Assembly (NCBI RefSeq): GCF_032854445.1
Contig: NC_088301.1
Span: 33,832,187-33,896,186, forward strand
Length of the DNA: 64,000 nt
Direction: 5' to 3'
Source of the DNA: Liolophura sinensis
Lineage: Eukaryota; Mollusca; Polyplacophora; Chitonida; Chitonidae
Shown: in pieces, positions 36,985-48,400 of the stretch
Layout of the letters: each line of letters begins with the position of its first letter
Position numbering within the stretch: position 1 is the stretch's first letter
Made by a program: the position numbers and the translations under genes
The notes under the pieces: model-generated
What the model saw: the letters and a program-made list of their open reading frames with translations, nothing else
Database searches by the model: none
What the model was told of the DNA's origin: nothing

Positions 36985-37360
36985 GTCATATATATTTATT
37001 TAACTTTTGCTTAACACCAAACTGAAGAATTTTTGACTAATACCAGAGAGGTCAGTTTAATGGGTGGAGGGACACAAGGTACTCGCGGTAAAACCATAAA
37101 CCTTTTGCAAGTTACTGACAAACTATCACACACGTGATGTAGGGATATGCACACTATATTAGTGGAAGACAAGTGGTCTGTAACTAAAGACGATCACACG
37201 AGCGTTGTGGATCGCTTATTTCGCCAAGGTTTCATGAAGAGCTAGGACTGGGGAAATTTACAAATTGCTTGTCCCAGGCCGGGATTCAAAACTCTCTCCC
37301 GTTAGTCCAGTAATTAACTATTGAAAACAAGCGCATTAACCACTCGACCACGGGTTGCTC
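36985..37360 (-). repeat. tRNA-headed SINE, minus strand
   Basis: At the right end the reverse complement reads CCGTGGTCGAGTGGTTAATG (box A TGGTCGAGTGG) with box B-like AGTTTTGAATCCC about 60 bases on, as in a Ser-tRNA-like head. The left part (TTTATTTAACTTTTGCTTAA, CACCAAACTGAAGAATTTTT, GGTCAGTTTAATGGGTGGAG) is a degraded version of the common 3' core and tail. The head differs from the GCTCAG-type heads of the other copies, so it may be a separate family sharing the 3' end. The anticodon arm and acceptor stem do not form a plausible functional tRNA. Confidence 0.5.
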
Positions 37361-37364
37361 CTTA

Positions 37365-38640
37365 CTAAGGCATAATCCTATCCATTGACACATTATGAAT
37401 ATGTATCGTACACCAAAGGCCACCTGGGGATCACCGAGAAAAACAACGGTTCAGTTTGTAGACTGCGTTCATTAATTGCGTTTCTGGTCTCCCGATTAGA
37501 ACCTGAGTACTAAATGCTAAACTCTGTGACATGTGTGTACAAAAGTGTTTTCAATTCTTCTTTACTCAATCCTGCATTTTATCACTTGCCCATGAAGTGG
37601 ATTCAATTACGTCCGTAATCACTTCTGAGGCGGTCTATCTCATGAAGCTTTCAACTCGTCAAGCTTACTCAATAATTACAAAGTCGCCGTTAAAAATTTA
37701 AAAACTTAAACGAATCAGCCCGTCTGTCTTCAGCTTGATTGATGTGTTTTGTTTTGTCATCAGTAAAACCCCTAAATGAGCTTACTCGTAATCAGTTTGA
37801 CAGCGTTATGAGTTCATTGTAATGTGCGGTAAGCGTGTTTAAACGCAAGTTGCTGTTTGAATAAGAGTTTTAGTATTTAGGATCAAAATTATCACGATGG
37901 GTGTGAGTTGACAAAGATGGATACATGGAAACTATGCACTAAAAAGTCGAAAGCAGACCTGTATTAGACGATTGTTATAAAACCCATATCTCTCTTATTT
38001 AATAAAACATGGGCTTTTCTGATTGTTATTTTTTGTATAATATAATAATTAGCATTTTACAATAGAATATAATACCGTCACATGTCCACAGAGCTTGGTG
38101 TAACACGTGAACAAGTTATGCAAATAAGTCATTTACGTGCTAGAGGCATCTTAAAGTTAGGGCAAAGATAGGGCGGTAGCAACCAGTGACATCTGAGGTA
38201 AAGGCGAGAAAACCACTGCTCTTCCAGATTAAAAGGGTTGGAAATGTTTACTCCATAGCTTGGAAATGCAGACTCATACCCTTTTTAAGAAAAATATGGA
38301 GCCTTATACTTGTATGTATGTTATTTAGCTGTACTATTATCAAACCAAGCTACCCAGAAGTGAATTCATAGGCCATTGCAAATGTATCTCCATAGCAAAT
38401 GTTGCTCCAGAAACTGGCTTTTGTTAGCAAAAGGCTTGAAAAAAAAACAGGGCATAATTTCGGCCGAACATTAGCCATATATTTAAACAATGCGTATCTC
38501 AAATCTGGTGATAAGGGTGGGGCGCTCTCTGGGCGGCGGCTCACTCCATAAAAGAAAGCTTAGGAATAGAAAATGTGTTGGTAGCTTGTTATTAGCGTGT
38601 TTTGCCAGTACAATCCTTTTCACCCCCCTCCTTCGCCCCA
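37365..38640. other. Non-coding DNA
   Basis: No supported exon or repeat. A locally GC-rich patch with CCCCCCTCC and GGGCGGCGG begins at about 38510 and leads into the coding-like block that follows. Confidence 0.45.
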
Positions 38641-38717
38641 AGGGTGAGGAAACCATGTGGAGTGCTTCAATAAAAGTTCTCTCACCTCAGTCCGGAAAGT
38701 AGCTCTAACCCGATCAC

Positions 38718-39165
38718 GTGAAAGTACAAACCTTTATGAGAACAATAGCTGTCCCCTTGAGGTCGACAGTTCTCACCCTCACGGAAAAGAGGTTTGTCAG
38801 ACTGAACCAATATTCATTGTTTGCTTGCATAATACTTCGTGGTACCTACTTTAGGAATGGGCTTGGTCCAGTCTACCGTGACACTGCGAGCCTGACCAGC
38901 GTCCAGTTGAAGACAAGGTTAGCTTCCTCATATCTTAACCTTCAGGGACATGCTCTCAAAGCTGTGAAAACCCCGGAAGCTTATCGATGACCAAACCATT
39001 GTGACTTACCCTGAGAGTAACCCAACAGGCTATCCAACTGTTCGAAAATTTGAAGGCTTACTTCCTGACAAAACAGGCGGAAGGCATTTTCAGTTATGTG
39101 CTGTGGAATTTGGTGGGTTAGTGTTCACGGGTGACAAACTCATCCACCACCACGAGTATGCGTAG
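38718..39165 (+). pseudogene. GC-richer coding-like block in two overlapping frames
   Basis: One plus-strand frame is open from 38718 to TGA at 38988-38990. A second frame is open from 38968 to TAG at 39163-39165. The second encodes an ordinary-looking peptide with balanced composition (TYPESNPTGYPTVRKFEGLL, DKTGGRHFQLCAVEFGGLVF). The first ends with a similar-looking stretch (SVQLKTRLASSYLNLQGHAL). GC content and the near absence of AT runs set this apart from flanking DNA. The simplest reading is one former coding region broken by a frameshift near 38970-38990. An alternative is two exons whose junction I cannot see, or a domesticated or dead transposon gene. No family recognised. Confidence 0.35.
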
Positions 39166-39169
39166 GTCC

Positions 39170-40370
39170 CATTGTCACCACCCTTCAGTAACAGTGGACT
39201 GCAGTATCGAGTGCTTGTATCACCTCGGATATCCGAAGGTTTGATTGATTACAAAACTGTTTGACGCTTACTGCTTATTAGTGGATTTTTACTTCTTCAA
39301 GGATCTCGAGTCTTCCGGATTAGGAGACCGGTAAGTGCCCACCTGTGCTGATTGGGAACTGGTGAGTAAATTACAATGTTCCTCTGACGAGAGAATATGT
39401 TGGTGTTTTTTCAATACTATCCGAAGTTACATGAATCTAGATTCGCAATCAGGGCATGTTAGAGAAGGTACCCGGAAGTGTGCGGTCACGAATAGGTTTC
39501 ATTTATCAACGTACATCCAAATGATACCTGTATCGGGCATGTGCTGCAATTTCCAGTGTGTACCAGACATTTCTATATATTCATGTACGCGTGGTGTAGT
39601 CGGATTTCACAAAATAACAGCAAGTTGATATAATCAATTTACCAGAAAAGAATCTGGGTGTACAGCTGTGGTTCACGAGTCCCAAAATGAGTTTAGGCTG
39701 AAGCATTTCTCAAACTTAATCGCAAATGCAGTGGCTTACCTGCACAAATAAAAACTCAAACTAACAAATATATTACACCTGTAATCTTTGACCAAAGCTT
39801 ATTTATTGAAGGACTTACATTCAGTCAACTAAAGTGGTGGTTTTTCCACAGCCGTTCGGCTGAAGACTATTTAGGTTATGTGCCCGAATCCATCTGGAGC
39901 TTTACGTCACGTGCTTAGCGAAGAACGGTGTAGTTTTAGAACTCTGTCCAGTTTTCTTCCCAGGCCGTTCTGGTGTATAGCTGGAGAAAAGCGGACAGAT
40001 CTTAGTGATCTTAGGAAATATTAACACTTGTAAGCTTATTACATGTGACGGTAATTACTGGTTCATGGACAAGGTCCACAGATCCACTGAATTGGTATCA
40101 AAATGTGCTAAAATCATATTGCAAATAGAGTTTGCTTCCTCTTGCAGCGTACCCTTAGGGATGCGCTTCTGCTTCCCTGCAACCAGTGTCATTCTTTTGT
40201 ACATACTTGAATCAAGTATTTAAAAATAAGTGTCTGAAGTCTGTATCATAATCATCTCAGCAGCTCATATAGTGCCAGCACATGGACTTTTATGCGCCGT
40301 TTGGCCGACTCTTTTTGACCGATGGGGATCGAGCTGGTAAGGAATCTTAAGGATTAGGGTGGTGCATCAT
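39170..40370. other. Non-coding DNA with donor-like sites
   Basis: Two good donor-like sequences lie close together on the plus strand: GACCG/GTAAGTG near 39330 and AACTG/GTGAGTA near 39361. They follow a pyrimidine-rich acceptor-like TTTTTACTTCTTCAAG ending near 39301. This could bound a very small exon, but the frame cannot be tested. Confidence 0.3.
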
Positions 40371-40379
40371 CACGCGCGG

Positions 40380-40520
40380 ACGTCCGTGGTCAAATGGGTA
40401 ACCTGCTGGCGCAGCAGAATGACCGAAGAGCCAGTCACCAATGTGGTCTCTGAGTTCAAGTCCAGCTCGTGCTGACCTATCCTCTACTGCTCACCACAGT
40501 GCCACTGCCGGTTCCACCCC
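40380..40520 (+). repeat. tRNA-derived SINE head, diverged body
   Basis: GTGGTCAAATGGGTAACCTG (box A-like) is followed by CACCAATGTGGTCTCTGAGT and box B-like GAGTTCAAGTCCAGC, then CTCGTGCTGACC. The body soon diverges and no conserved 3' core follows. Confidence 0.6.
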
Positions 40521-40704
40521 TGTGACTGACCTTGCCCGCCCATGCATGTCACTGTGTGTTAGTCTATGTAATTATCTCTGATTGATAATGCCCCCTTTCT
40601 GTTGCAACCATACTAAGGTATATCATGGCAGAAGCAGTGATGGCCGAATTTACCAATTTGGTCTCTTACCATGCTATTTTTTTTAACATTTACCACTCGG
40701 TTCT

Positions 40705-40850
40705 TTATTTTATTTGTTTGTTTGTTTGTTTGTTTGTTTTTTTTATCTATTCTGTAAGCCTTTTATCATTTTGTACGACGTACTTAGAGTTTTTTTTTAC
40801 TTATACAACGATGGCTAGCATTATGGTGGGAAGAAACCGGTAAACCGGTT
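40705..40850 (-). repeat. SINE 3' half, minus strand, (TTTG)n tail
   Basis: (TTTG)n tail at about 40717-40740, a degraded core (TACGACGTACTTAGAG), TTACTTATACAACGATGGCT, AGCATTATGGTGGGAAGAAA and CCGG. It ends at a small palindrome AACCGGTAAACCGGTT. Confidence 0.65.
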
Positions 40851-40884
40851 ATGATGAATTTTGTCAGAAAATAGTACAACAGGC

Positions 40885-40960
40885 TGGTCGTGAGTTTCCT
40901 CCGGGTTCGGCTCTGTTCTTGGGTATGGGACAAAACACCAGTGAAATAAATAAATAGAAG
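40885..40960 (+). repeat. SINE 3' end, plus strand
   Basis: CGTGAGTTTCCTCCGGGTTC, GGCTCTGTTCTTGGGTATGG, GACAAAACACCAGTGAAATA and (AATA)n make a SINE 3' end with an internal deletion. It faces the minus-strand copy at 40705-40850, so the two form an inverted pair 35 bp apart. Confidence 0.65.
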
Positions 40961-40964
40961 AAAC

Positions 40965-41920
40965 AGACATAGTGTAAGCAATGGACAAAGTAAGAAACAT
41001 TTTAGCATTTTTAATCAGTTCATCGACTTATGCCAACACTAATAGCAAGCTCAGTCAGACTAGGCAGTGGTGATATTACTAAACCTTGTTTCTATACAAA
41101 AGATGTCACCGCTGGAGGTTCACTCTTGTGATTTCCAAGCATCAGTGACAGACTTCGGTTGTCCTAAAGTACAGTAATAAGTTATATTATTGACTGCCAC
41201 TACTTTAGTTTGACGGTAAATGACATGCTGACAGTAGCAGTAGCTATGAATTATTTCTATGAATACTAATGAATAAAAATCTGCTTTCATTTTATGTTTG
41301 GCCAATGTTTCTGGAATTTCACATTTTCTTCCAAGACAAATGTGGGCAAACCGCCTATTTTTTATTTTATTTAGGTGTGTAGTCACCGTAGCTCGGTCAG
41401 TGGGTAGATTTTGTCCGCCATTATTCTATAATTTGTGCATTACTGTCATCAAAGGGAAGGAAAACGCATGATTTGTCTTAAATAAAGATATGTGTTCAAC
41501 AGTGTTTGATAGGGTTGAGCGTTACTCTTTAGTAATTACAGATTATGGGTTTAGATGTTATCTGTGGTTGTGTCAGTGAGGTAAACAGTTACACTGGCCA
41601 TAAAAACAACAATGAAAATATAAGACCATTCAAAGCAGCTTTCTTTATCGCAGAAGATGATCTACCTGTTAGGTTTTTATATAGAAAAACTTATAAGTGA
41701 AAGTGTATTTTTTACGTTGACGTAATATGCTTTCAGTTATCATTCACCGCATTCATGCACTGTTTGAGCGCTTTTTTGTTTAGAAATTGTTTCCCACCTG
41801 ACGTTTTTTTAATATTGGATGACAGGTAAACAAGCGCAGACTGTACATTTTTGTGAATTTCTTTTTTGGTGTTTTTGTGTAATTTGTTCAATGTCAACAT
41901 TCGCATTTTGTTTTTTTACA
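40965..41920. other. Non-coding DNA upstream of the candidate first exon
   Basis: No repeat or coding exon recognised. The sequence just before 41926 is T-rich and ends TTTTTTTACATTGCAG, which I read as the 3' end of an intron. Any 5' untranslated exon and promoter would lie further upstream but cannot be located. Confidence 0.4.
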
Positions 41921-41926
41921 TTGCAG

Positions 41927-42086
41927 TTTGTGCCATTATGACGGGGCTGTTGGAATGCGATTTAATGGAAACTCTTTCTATACCGACACCGCCCGAATCG
42001 GAAAATGACAACGTGGAAATTGACAATGTAGAAATTGACAATATGGAACTGGTTGACAAAGATCCAGTGTTATCATCTGTTGTCAT
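41927..42086 (+). CDS. First coding exon of an unidentified gene
   Basis: A T-rich acceptor (ends ACATTGCAG at 41926) is followed 11 bases later by an ATG at 41938-41940. The frame then runs 49 codons plus two bases to a near-consensus donor GTAAGTATT starting at 42087, so the exon ends in phase 2 (split codon AT/). The peptide begins MTGLLECDLMETLSIPTPPE and then carries an acidic imperfect repeat (NVEI-D, NVEI-D, NMEL-V). The third codon positions of the repeats vary. It has no signal peptide or membrane segment and looks like an acidic, probably disordered N-terminus of an intracellular or nuclear protein, which is inference from composition. I do not recognise the protein and could not find a phase-compatible second exon in the window. 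The in-frame upstream ATG at 41866 would lie in the intron and gives a T-run-encoded hydrophobic peptide, so I reject it. Confidence 0.6.
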
Positions 42087-42404
42087 GTAAGTATTACTAT
42101 TTCAAATTTGTAAATCACCGCTATATGCACATTTGACCTCATTCCATGCAGCGATAAAGTAACTTTTTGGGGAAAATACATTTGAACCACAATTCTAGCC
42201 CTAAACTAGGGGTGAGTGAGAACGAATATGTGAACATTAACATTTACACTGGTATATAGAGTCCTTCTCTTGACCTTACTTGGGATGTAAGGATACATGT
42301 GAACATAAAGAATGCTATGCTTCTGCAGGAAAGAGACCAGGCTACAAATGTGAACTTCTATGCCCCAATGGGGATAGTTCGCTCAAAGTTTGTCTTTTAC
42401 TCCG

Positions 42405-42480
42405 CAGTCGTCATATGGCTGAAAAATTGTTAAGTATGACGTTAAACCCCAAGCACGCACTCTTTTACTCCAAAATCTGG
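42405..42480 (+). repeat. SINE-type 3' end (GACGTTAAACCCCAAGCACG)
   Basis: AGTCGTCATATGGCTGAAAA, ATTGTTAAGTATGACGTTAA and ACCCCAAGCACGCACTC match the end of another common mollusc SINE type from memory. They also align with the core of the other elements here (GTCGTATAAGTGAAATATTC, TTGAGTACGGCG). The 5' limit is unclear. The Cys-rich frame at 42280-42400 just upstream is of unknown nature. Confidence 0.6.
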
Positions 42481-42562
42481 GTTCATAGACATACTGTAAA
42501 AAATGTGATATTTTTTATAAATGTTTTTCTAACTTCGAGGTTTCCCAAAGAAGTGCGAAATT

Positions 42563-43045
42563 TTATCTCTGTATTATCTCTGCATGAAATATGCACCATA
42601 TTGTGTTGTATTTCTTAACATAAATTGCTATCACTAATACAGCGTTCAAAAGTATGGTCAGTCCATACACACATTTACGCAGATATAAGATTATAAGTAC
42701 TTTATCAGAAATGCCCTCGCTCATGAGGAAGTGGCGAATACTATTGGTCATCAAATATATACTGGATTTTATTTGTCTCTGTTTAGTTATCTGATGTAAT
42801 AACGATTGTGTGTATTCACTACTAACACACATCTGGATCAATGTATAAAGTATAAATGGATTCATTCTACTTCGACAACTGGGTCTACACAGTTTACACT
42901 GCTCGATGAGAACGTTCAATGATTTTTTGACATACACAAATCCTGACAATAAAATCCAAACCAGATTACCTGTTAGTATCATACATGAGAATGAAATAAG
43001 GTAAATGGTATAAATTAACAGAACGCTATATTTCTGATATAACAT
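42563..43045 (-). other. Unidentified 160-codon open frame
   Basis: This is the longest non-repetitive open frame in the window. The translation is rich in Leu, Ile, Lys, Tyr and Ser with two hydrophobic stretches near the N-terminus (about residues 7-38) and one near the C-terminus (about 130-145). In DNA of this composition about 0.1 such frames would be expected by chance in 64 kb, by my rough estimate, so it is only mildly surprising. No splice sites, family motif or coding-like codon bias are evident. Confidence 0.15.
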
Positions 43046-43049
43046 CAGT

Positions 43050-44290
43050 GAGAATTATTCAATAAAAACGGCGAACGAAGTCGATGATTGGGAAAATAAA
43101 TTTATTTCAAGGTATGGGCAAGGCTTTCTTCGTAAAAGGTATTCATTGTTTTAACATTTGTAACAGATGTGACAGGTGTGAAAGCTTACCACCGGGAAAG
43201 CGAGAAAGGGATTGCTGCCTACGTCACATTAAATCTTGACATTTTTAAATTTGAATTTTTGTTTTTTAAATCAACGGAAATGGTATGTTCGCAGCTGTCA
43301 GTCAACTCTGTTCAATGTTAAAAATTCCCATGTTTATATGTGCAGAAACTTATCCATTCGTTACATTTATTTCACCGATTCAGTCAAAAACCTGTCTGCT
43401 TGTCAGTTCGGCTGTCAAATGAATAGTAGACCCGCGTCAGGAGTTACGCGTTTCGCGCTACGCTATCTGACACTTTCTTAACCTTCTTGACAGAAGAGTT
43501 TCAAGGTGCTCCGACCACAGAACAACAAGTGCCTGTTTTCTCCAAATCCTGCCAATTACAAAAACCAAATTGTAGTTAAATTTTTGTCTTTGATATGCCG
43601 CAGCGCTGACAAGGTTTCAACACTTTTTTGTTTTGTTTGCACCTGTACTTTGATTCCAGCCGTATTTAGAACCGACACGTATCTCGTGATTCCATAAGTT
43701 AACTGTCCGACGATTTATAAAAAGAGCACTGCTAAATATAAAGTGTGCTGTAACTTTGTATCTGTAATCCAAATAACATGACAATGTATGGTTATGAAAA
43801 TAATGTTAACACACGAACCACAGTTAATTATTCATTAAAACGTGTCACAATGTTGAAATTCTACATGTAATATAAAGAAGCGTAAAAATTGGTCATCCTT
43901 TGAAGCAATTTACTGCAGGTCGGATAGCTTAGCTCATCCTGAAACACCAAAATAATATACCTTCTTAATTAGTTTTTATTTTCTGAATATTCAATGCTGT
44001 TCAAAACTTTTCTTCATAGTATTAATAAACATAATCTTAAACACTAACGGAATAAAAAAGTTAATGGAAGATAAACTTTAAACAACCTATCAGCAGATCA
44101 GCAACACCATTCCAGGATAACTTCCCATGTGCTATTAGGTCTATTTGTAAACTAATGGTTGTATCATCAGAGTACCCTTGCCAGTTTTCTAATGATTTAC
44201 CTTCCATTATAAGGTGCCAAAGTTTAACAGTAACTCTAGGCATCTACAACATGCAACACCAAAAACTTTAGAAGTCGCAGGATTATTTTC
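43050..44290. other. Non-coding DNA with one strong acceptor-like site
   Basis: CACTTTCTTAACCTTCTTGACAG near 43474-43496 is a good plus-strand acceptor. The following frames are short, and the one compatible with the exon at 41927 stops after 26 codons. The minus-strand frame at 44061-44243 has balanced composition but no clear junctions. Nothing else seen. Confidence 0.35.
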
Positions 44291-44296
44291 AGCTTT

Positions 44297-44465
44297 TGGC
44301 CTAACTGCGGGAGCAGAATCAGTTAGCCTGCCAGCGCGGCGCATTGATCCAGAAGCATCTCACCAATGTGATCGTTGTCATTTCAAGTCCAATTCATGCT
44401 CGCTTCCTCTCGTATAAGTGAAATATTCTTGCGGCGTAAAACGCCAATCAGAGAAAAATGTAAAT
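44297..44465 (+). repeat. SINE with internal deletion
   Basis: Head with GCCTGCCAGCGCGGCGCATT and CATCTCACCAATGTGATCGT, box B-like ATTTCAAGTCCAATTC, CATGCTCGCTTCCTCTC, then a jump directly to CGTATAAGTGAAATATTCTT, GCGGCGTAAAACGCCAATCA and a short GTAAATAAATC tail. About 90 bp of the body between the two parts are missing. Confidence 0.8.
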
Positions 44466-44474
44466 AAATCAAAA

Positions 44475-45416
44475 GCTTGGTTTATAGTCTGGGGCTTAGG
44501 GGTTGACTTTCAGGCTCTTAGAGATCGAAAAATGGAGCTGGATATGTGTGGCGTACATGGGTAATGTACCCATCAGGTTTGGCCTTGGGCAATATTTTTT
44601 AAGTGATGGTAGACTTTGAAACAGTCCCAGAAAATAACTGAGATTTGTGAGGATAAGGTTGACGTCACGTGGTAGTCACATTAGTTCATTTAAGAGTATA
44701 CTTTTCACCATGAACATCAGAGCAGTGGGTAAGCTTCCAACAAAGGCATCAGCTAATTAGCTAAATTTGTATTAAGACCGTTTCAGCTAATTCGCTCTAA
44801 AACTTGCCAGAATATGTCTCAAAGGATTTAGGAGGGAGGAGTGGCAGGCATACAATTTTCACCTTTGATGGTTGATGTACCCTTTCCCGACTCCCGACCC
44901 TAGTCAAAGCTCATTCGAATGCCTATGAAGGTATATCATTTTATGCTAGGTTATAGTTTTGAAGTAAAGGTTGCAGGACCTAAAAACCCCTGTCAGTTCA
45001 ACAACATGATTTTGTGCTATGTTACACGAAGCACAGATACTTGTTTGACATGAAACACTGTTTCAAACCAAATTTATTCAAAATTCTAATAAAATATAAA
45101 GGAGCTTTGTTTTTTTACTGTTAGATTGCATGTTGTTTACATCTGTACACAAATATAATTATAAATGGTGCAAACATGGACATCTTACAATGCTCACTGG
45201 GTTTGTGCAGCAGAGTTTTCCAAAATGAGGACAAAATGGTTACTTAGAAGCCGTTCTGGTGGTTTCCCCACATGTACTTGTCAAAATCGGTTTTTATAGT
45301 TGTCTTGTGATAGTGTAATATTTCTAAAATTTGTATATCGTTTCATGACATCATTGCACAGCACAAATTGTGTTACTAGAATATGAAAGCAGGACTAAAA
45401 ATTCTGTATGCGTCGG

Positions 45417-45493
<77 letters not shown>

Positions 45494-48400
45494 GAAAATT
45501 AAGGGTATTGTTTTTACTCACTTTATAAGGGACATTTCTATAAGCCTGCAAGGATAGCCGACGGTTTCCGCTCAACCACTCTTTTAACATCCACCTTCAG
45601 GCTATATGGTTGTGAATATTCTATTACAAATTTTTGCCCCGTGAAATCCTCTTTATTGATGAAGATATTTCTATTTCTGATATACTTACACTATTTTGTT
45701 CACCGGCACGTGTGCTGAGCGAAAAATAAAAAACGTGACCTTTTACCTGATCTGTCTGTTATAGTGTGTTGAAATAATGACATTTGTCGTGCCTACTTTA
45801 TAGTACTTAGGGCGCTGTCTTGAACTTCGGATGTGTCCTTTACGCTTGGGTAAAAACAGCGATTTTGTTGTCTTGACAATGACATGTTACCTGCCATACT
45901 CCTTGTTGATAACTTTTGGCACGGGCATATCTCACATCGTGTATCTAGCACGCTTAGGTGACTTTTGAGTCGACAGTCGCTGAGGGGTCTTTGCACTGAA
46001 ATTCCTGTCATCTCCTTCGCCTGAATCACTCACCCGACATAACGTGATGGACTTTCACTCTACAAACACATGTACCTCTTTTCTATAATTAAATCAACAA
46101 CACGGATCAGACACAAGCAGATCTGTATTCTTATTTGTAAAATTTTCCTGTCCTTATCTTTAGAAATGTTCCGTAATCTTAAATTTGTAAACAGTGTTAT
46201 TCTCTATCCTATCTACCTGGATCGGTGGTTATGAAAAAGAGCCTCGTGGATTTGCCCCTAGCGATTAATGATGCGCTAGCTTTACCTCTTTTCTAGATTG
46301 TTCAGTGGCATCTCACAACCGGAGGCCGCAACATTTTTGACAGCTTCCGTTTGCTACGAAAACCACAAGAGAAAACTTCACCGGTTAGAAGAACTCGATT
46401 GTTCTTCGCTCGTGCCTGTGTGCCCCCTAACTTTTACTCTTTTAATCAGTTCTCCTCAAACGAAATGATTTATAAAACATTACCATAGCCTTATTTGTTA
46501 CAATCAGATCCTGTGGAGGTTGAAGCGCTCATCGCTTAACGAATTCTAGACCGTCAAACGTCTTAAAAGGTAGCATATGGGACGCTGGTAGGAGGATTCA
46601 AGTGTACTGTCTCTCTTGTATACGGCCGGAGGCTTGCCGGGTTGATGGTTGCCGTGCTGTGATTCGTCAACCGTGAACCCGCCATTATAATCAGCACTTA
46701 AAAAAAATCTGACAGTTTTTCTAAGTATATAGCTTCAGTAAGTGAGTATATATCTTAGACCGTTCAATCTTATCATAAAATCCGTCCCATGGCGATACTC
46801 TCTCTCAGACAGTATCTACAGGAGCTGGATGTCGTACGTCAATTGTGTCAGACTTGAATTTGTAGCTCAAAGAATCAGCTGGACCCAAAGGTGTCCACCG
46901 TGACAGGGCAACCGTGTGGCCTATCTTCTCACTCATCGCTGTATAATACCATACAGGTTTAACATAGCTACGAGGAACAACATCCAAATACATTGTCAAT
47001 TACAGGCGATATTCTGACAGATGCTTTTACCGGCTCACTGCTCTGTTGTGCACGCTGAGTGATTTTGGGACAATTCCTAATTTTTGTGCCGTCGACAGTT
47101 CTCCATATATTGACCACCAGACTTAAGGATTCCTAGGGATCCCGAGGGTGTAGGGATTACAGCCTAGATACCAAACCAACCCTGACAATGTCATACGGAC
47201 AACATGCTCCATGCTGGTTTCAAAACAACTTAGCCCAGCGGCTGAGGCAAGTACATTTTTGAATAAATTATCTGCTTATCTCTAGACTTACCGTGTCTTT
47301 CACACAGAAGAGTTCATATACTTTCACTTTTGATAACCCCCAGGAAATGCATAATGAATATGAGTAAATTTGCAGGATAAGCATTCGGTTGTAAAATCAA
47401 GATTATTACCAGCATTAACATTTTTTTAAAATCAGCATTTGATAATTGTTTAAGCGTCAAAAGTAACAATATTTTCTTTCAAGGTTTAATTTATTTTACC
47501 TATTATAGTAATTGTCTCTACCTGAACTTCGAGTCTTTTGTGAAATATTCCTTATACATGGAAGCGATTTGCTTGGTTGTAGTAAAAACTAATAGTGCAT
47601 TACCAAGTGAGATCTATGGCACGTCCGAGGTGCTAAACGACAGTTTTTCTTTACCACAGTCAAGACTTCTGTCAGATTCTGTCGGTATTGGGTAACCTTG
47701 CACGCTTGCACGAGCCTTTTCGTGTTTCCTGCCATTCAAAGGATATGTATCCCCAAGAAAGTATGAACGTTTCCGAAATAAAGGAAAACTATTTATCGAA
47801 AAAATAGACCAAGACAAAGTTATCATTTCCAGATTTATCCTATTGGAGCTGACCCGTTTGCTTGCTATGTTGTTTGGAAGTGAATGTCGGCTTACTAATT
47901 TAAAACAAAACTATATGCTTCTGTTAATGTGTTTTGTATAACTACTCTTGCATGAGATGGCATTTTGGGTGGTTTTCTTTGCAGCTCTAGTGGATGGACA
48001 CAGTATTTGTGGTTTATTTGTTTACGTCTCAGGTATCCCGATTGGAGAAAAAAAATCTTATTACACAAAGAATGGTCAATTTAAGATTGCACGTGTCCCT
48101 GTAAAGGAAAGACTCCGTAAAACATAAGACGTATTAACGTTTCGTGTATCTCCATCAACAGTTAAGTGTTTTACTCCTCATTTACAAAGTTTACAAACGA
48201 TCGGTTCATCAAACAAATAGAAACGCAAAATATTTCTTGCAGGCATTGTACGATTTTGTTCCAACAAACTATAAAGTTTCATAGGTTTTTTTTATAACCG
48301 TTGAGGCTCTGTATGGAACACCTAATACAAACACCTGAAATAAGCTTCAGAATTAATATTTTAAATGCTGTTCATGGTGATTTTCAAGAAGAAAAAATAT

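Noticed and set aside
37275-37356. Possible functional tRNA-Ser gene on the minus strand
   Set aside because: Box A and box B resemble a tRNA, but the arms do not close into a cloverleaf and the sequence continues into a SINE body.
41866-41937. Upstream in-frame ATG extending the exon at 41927
   Set aside because: This part is the T-rich intron end before the acceptor TTTACATTGCAG and encodes a hydrophobic run typical of translated polypyrimidine.
43474-43584. Second exon for the gene starting at 41927
   Set aside because: The acceptor is good, but joining it in the required phase reaches a stop after 26 codons and gives no recognisable protein.
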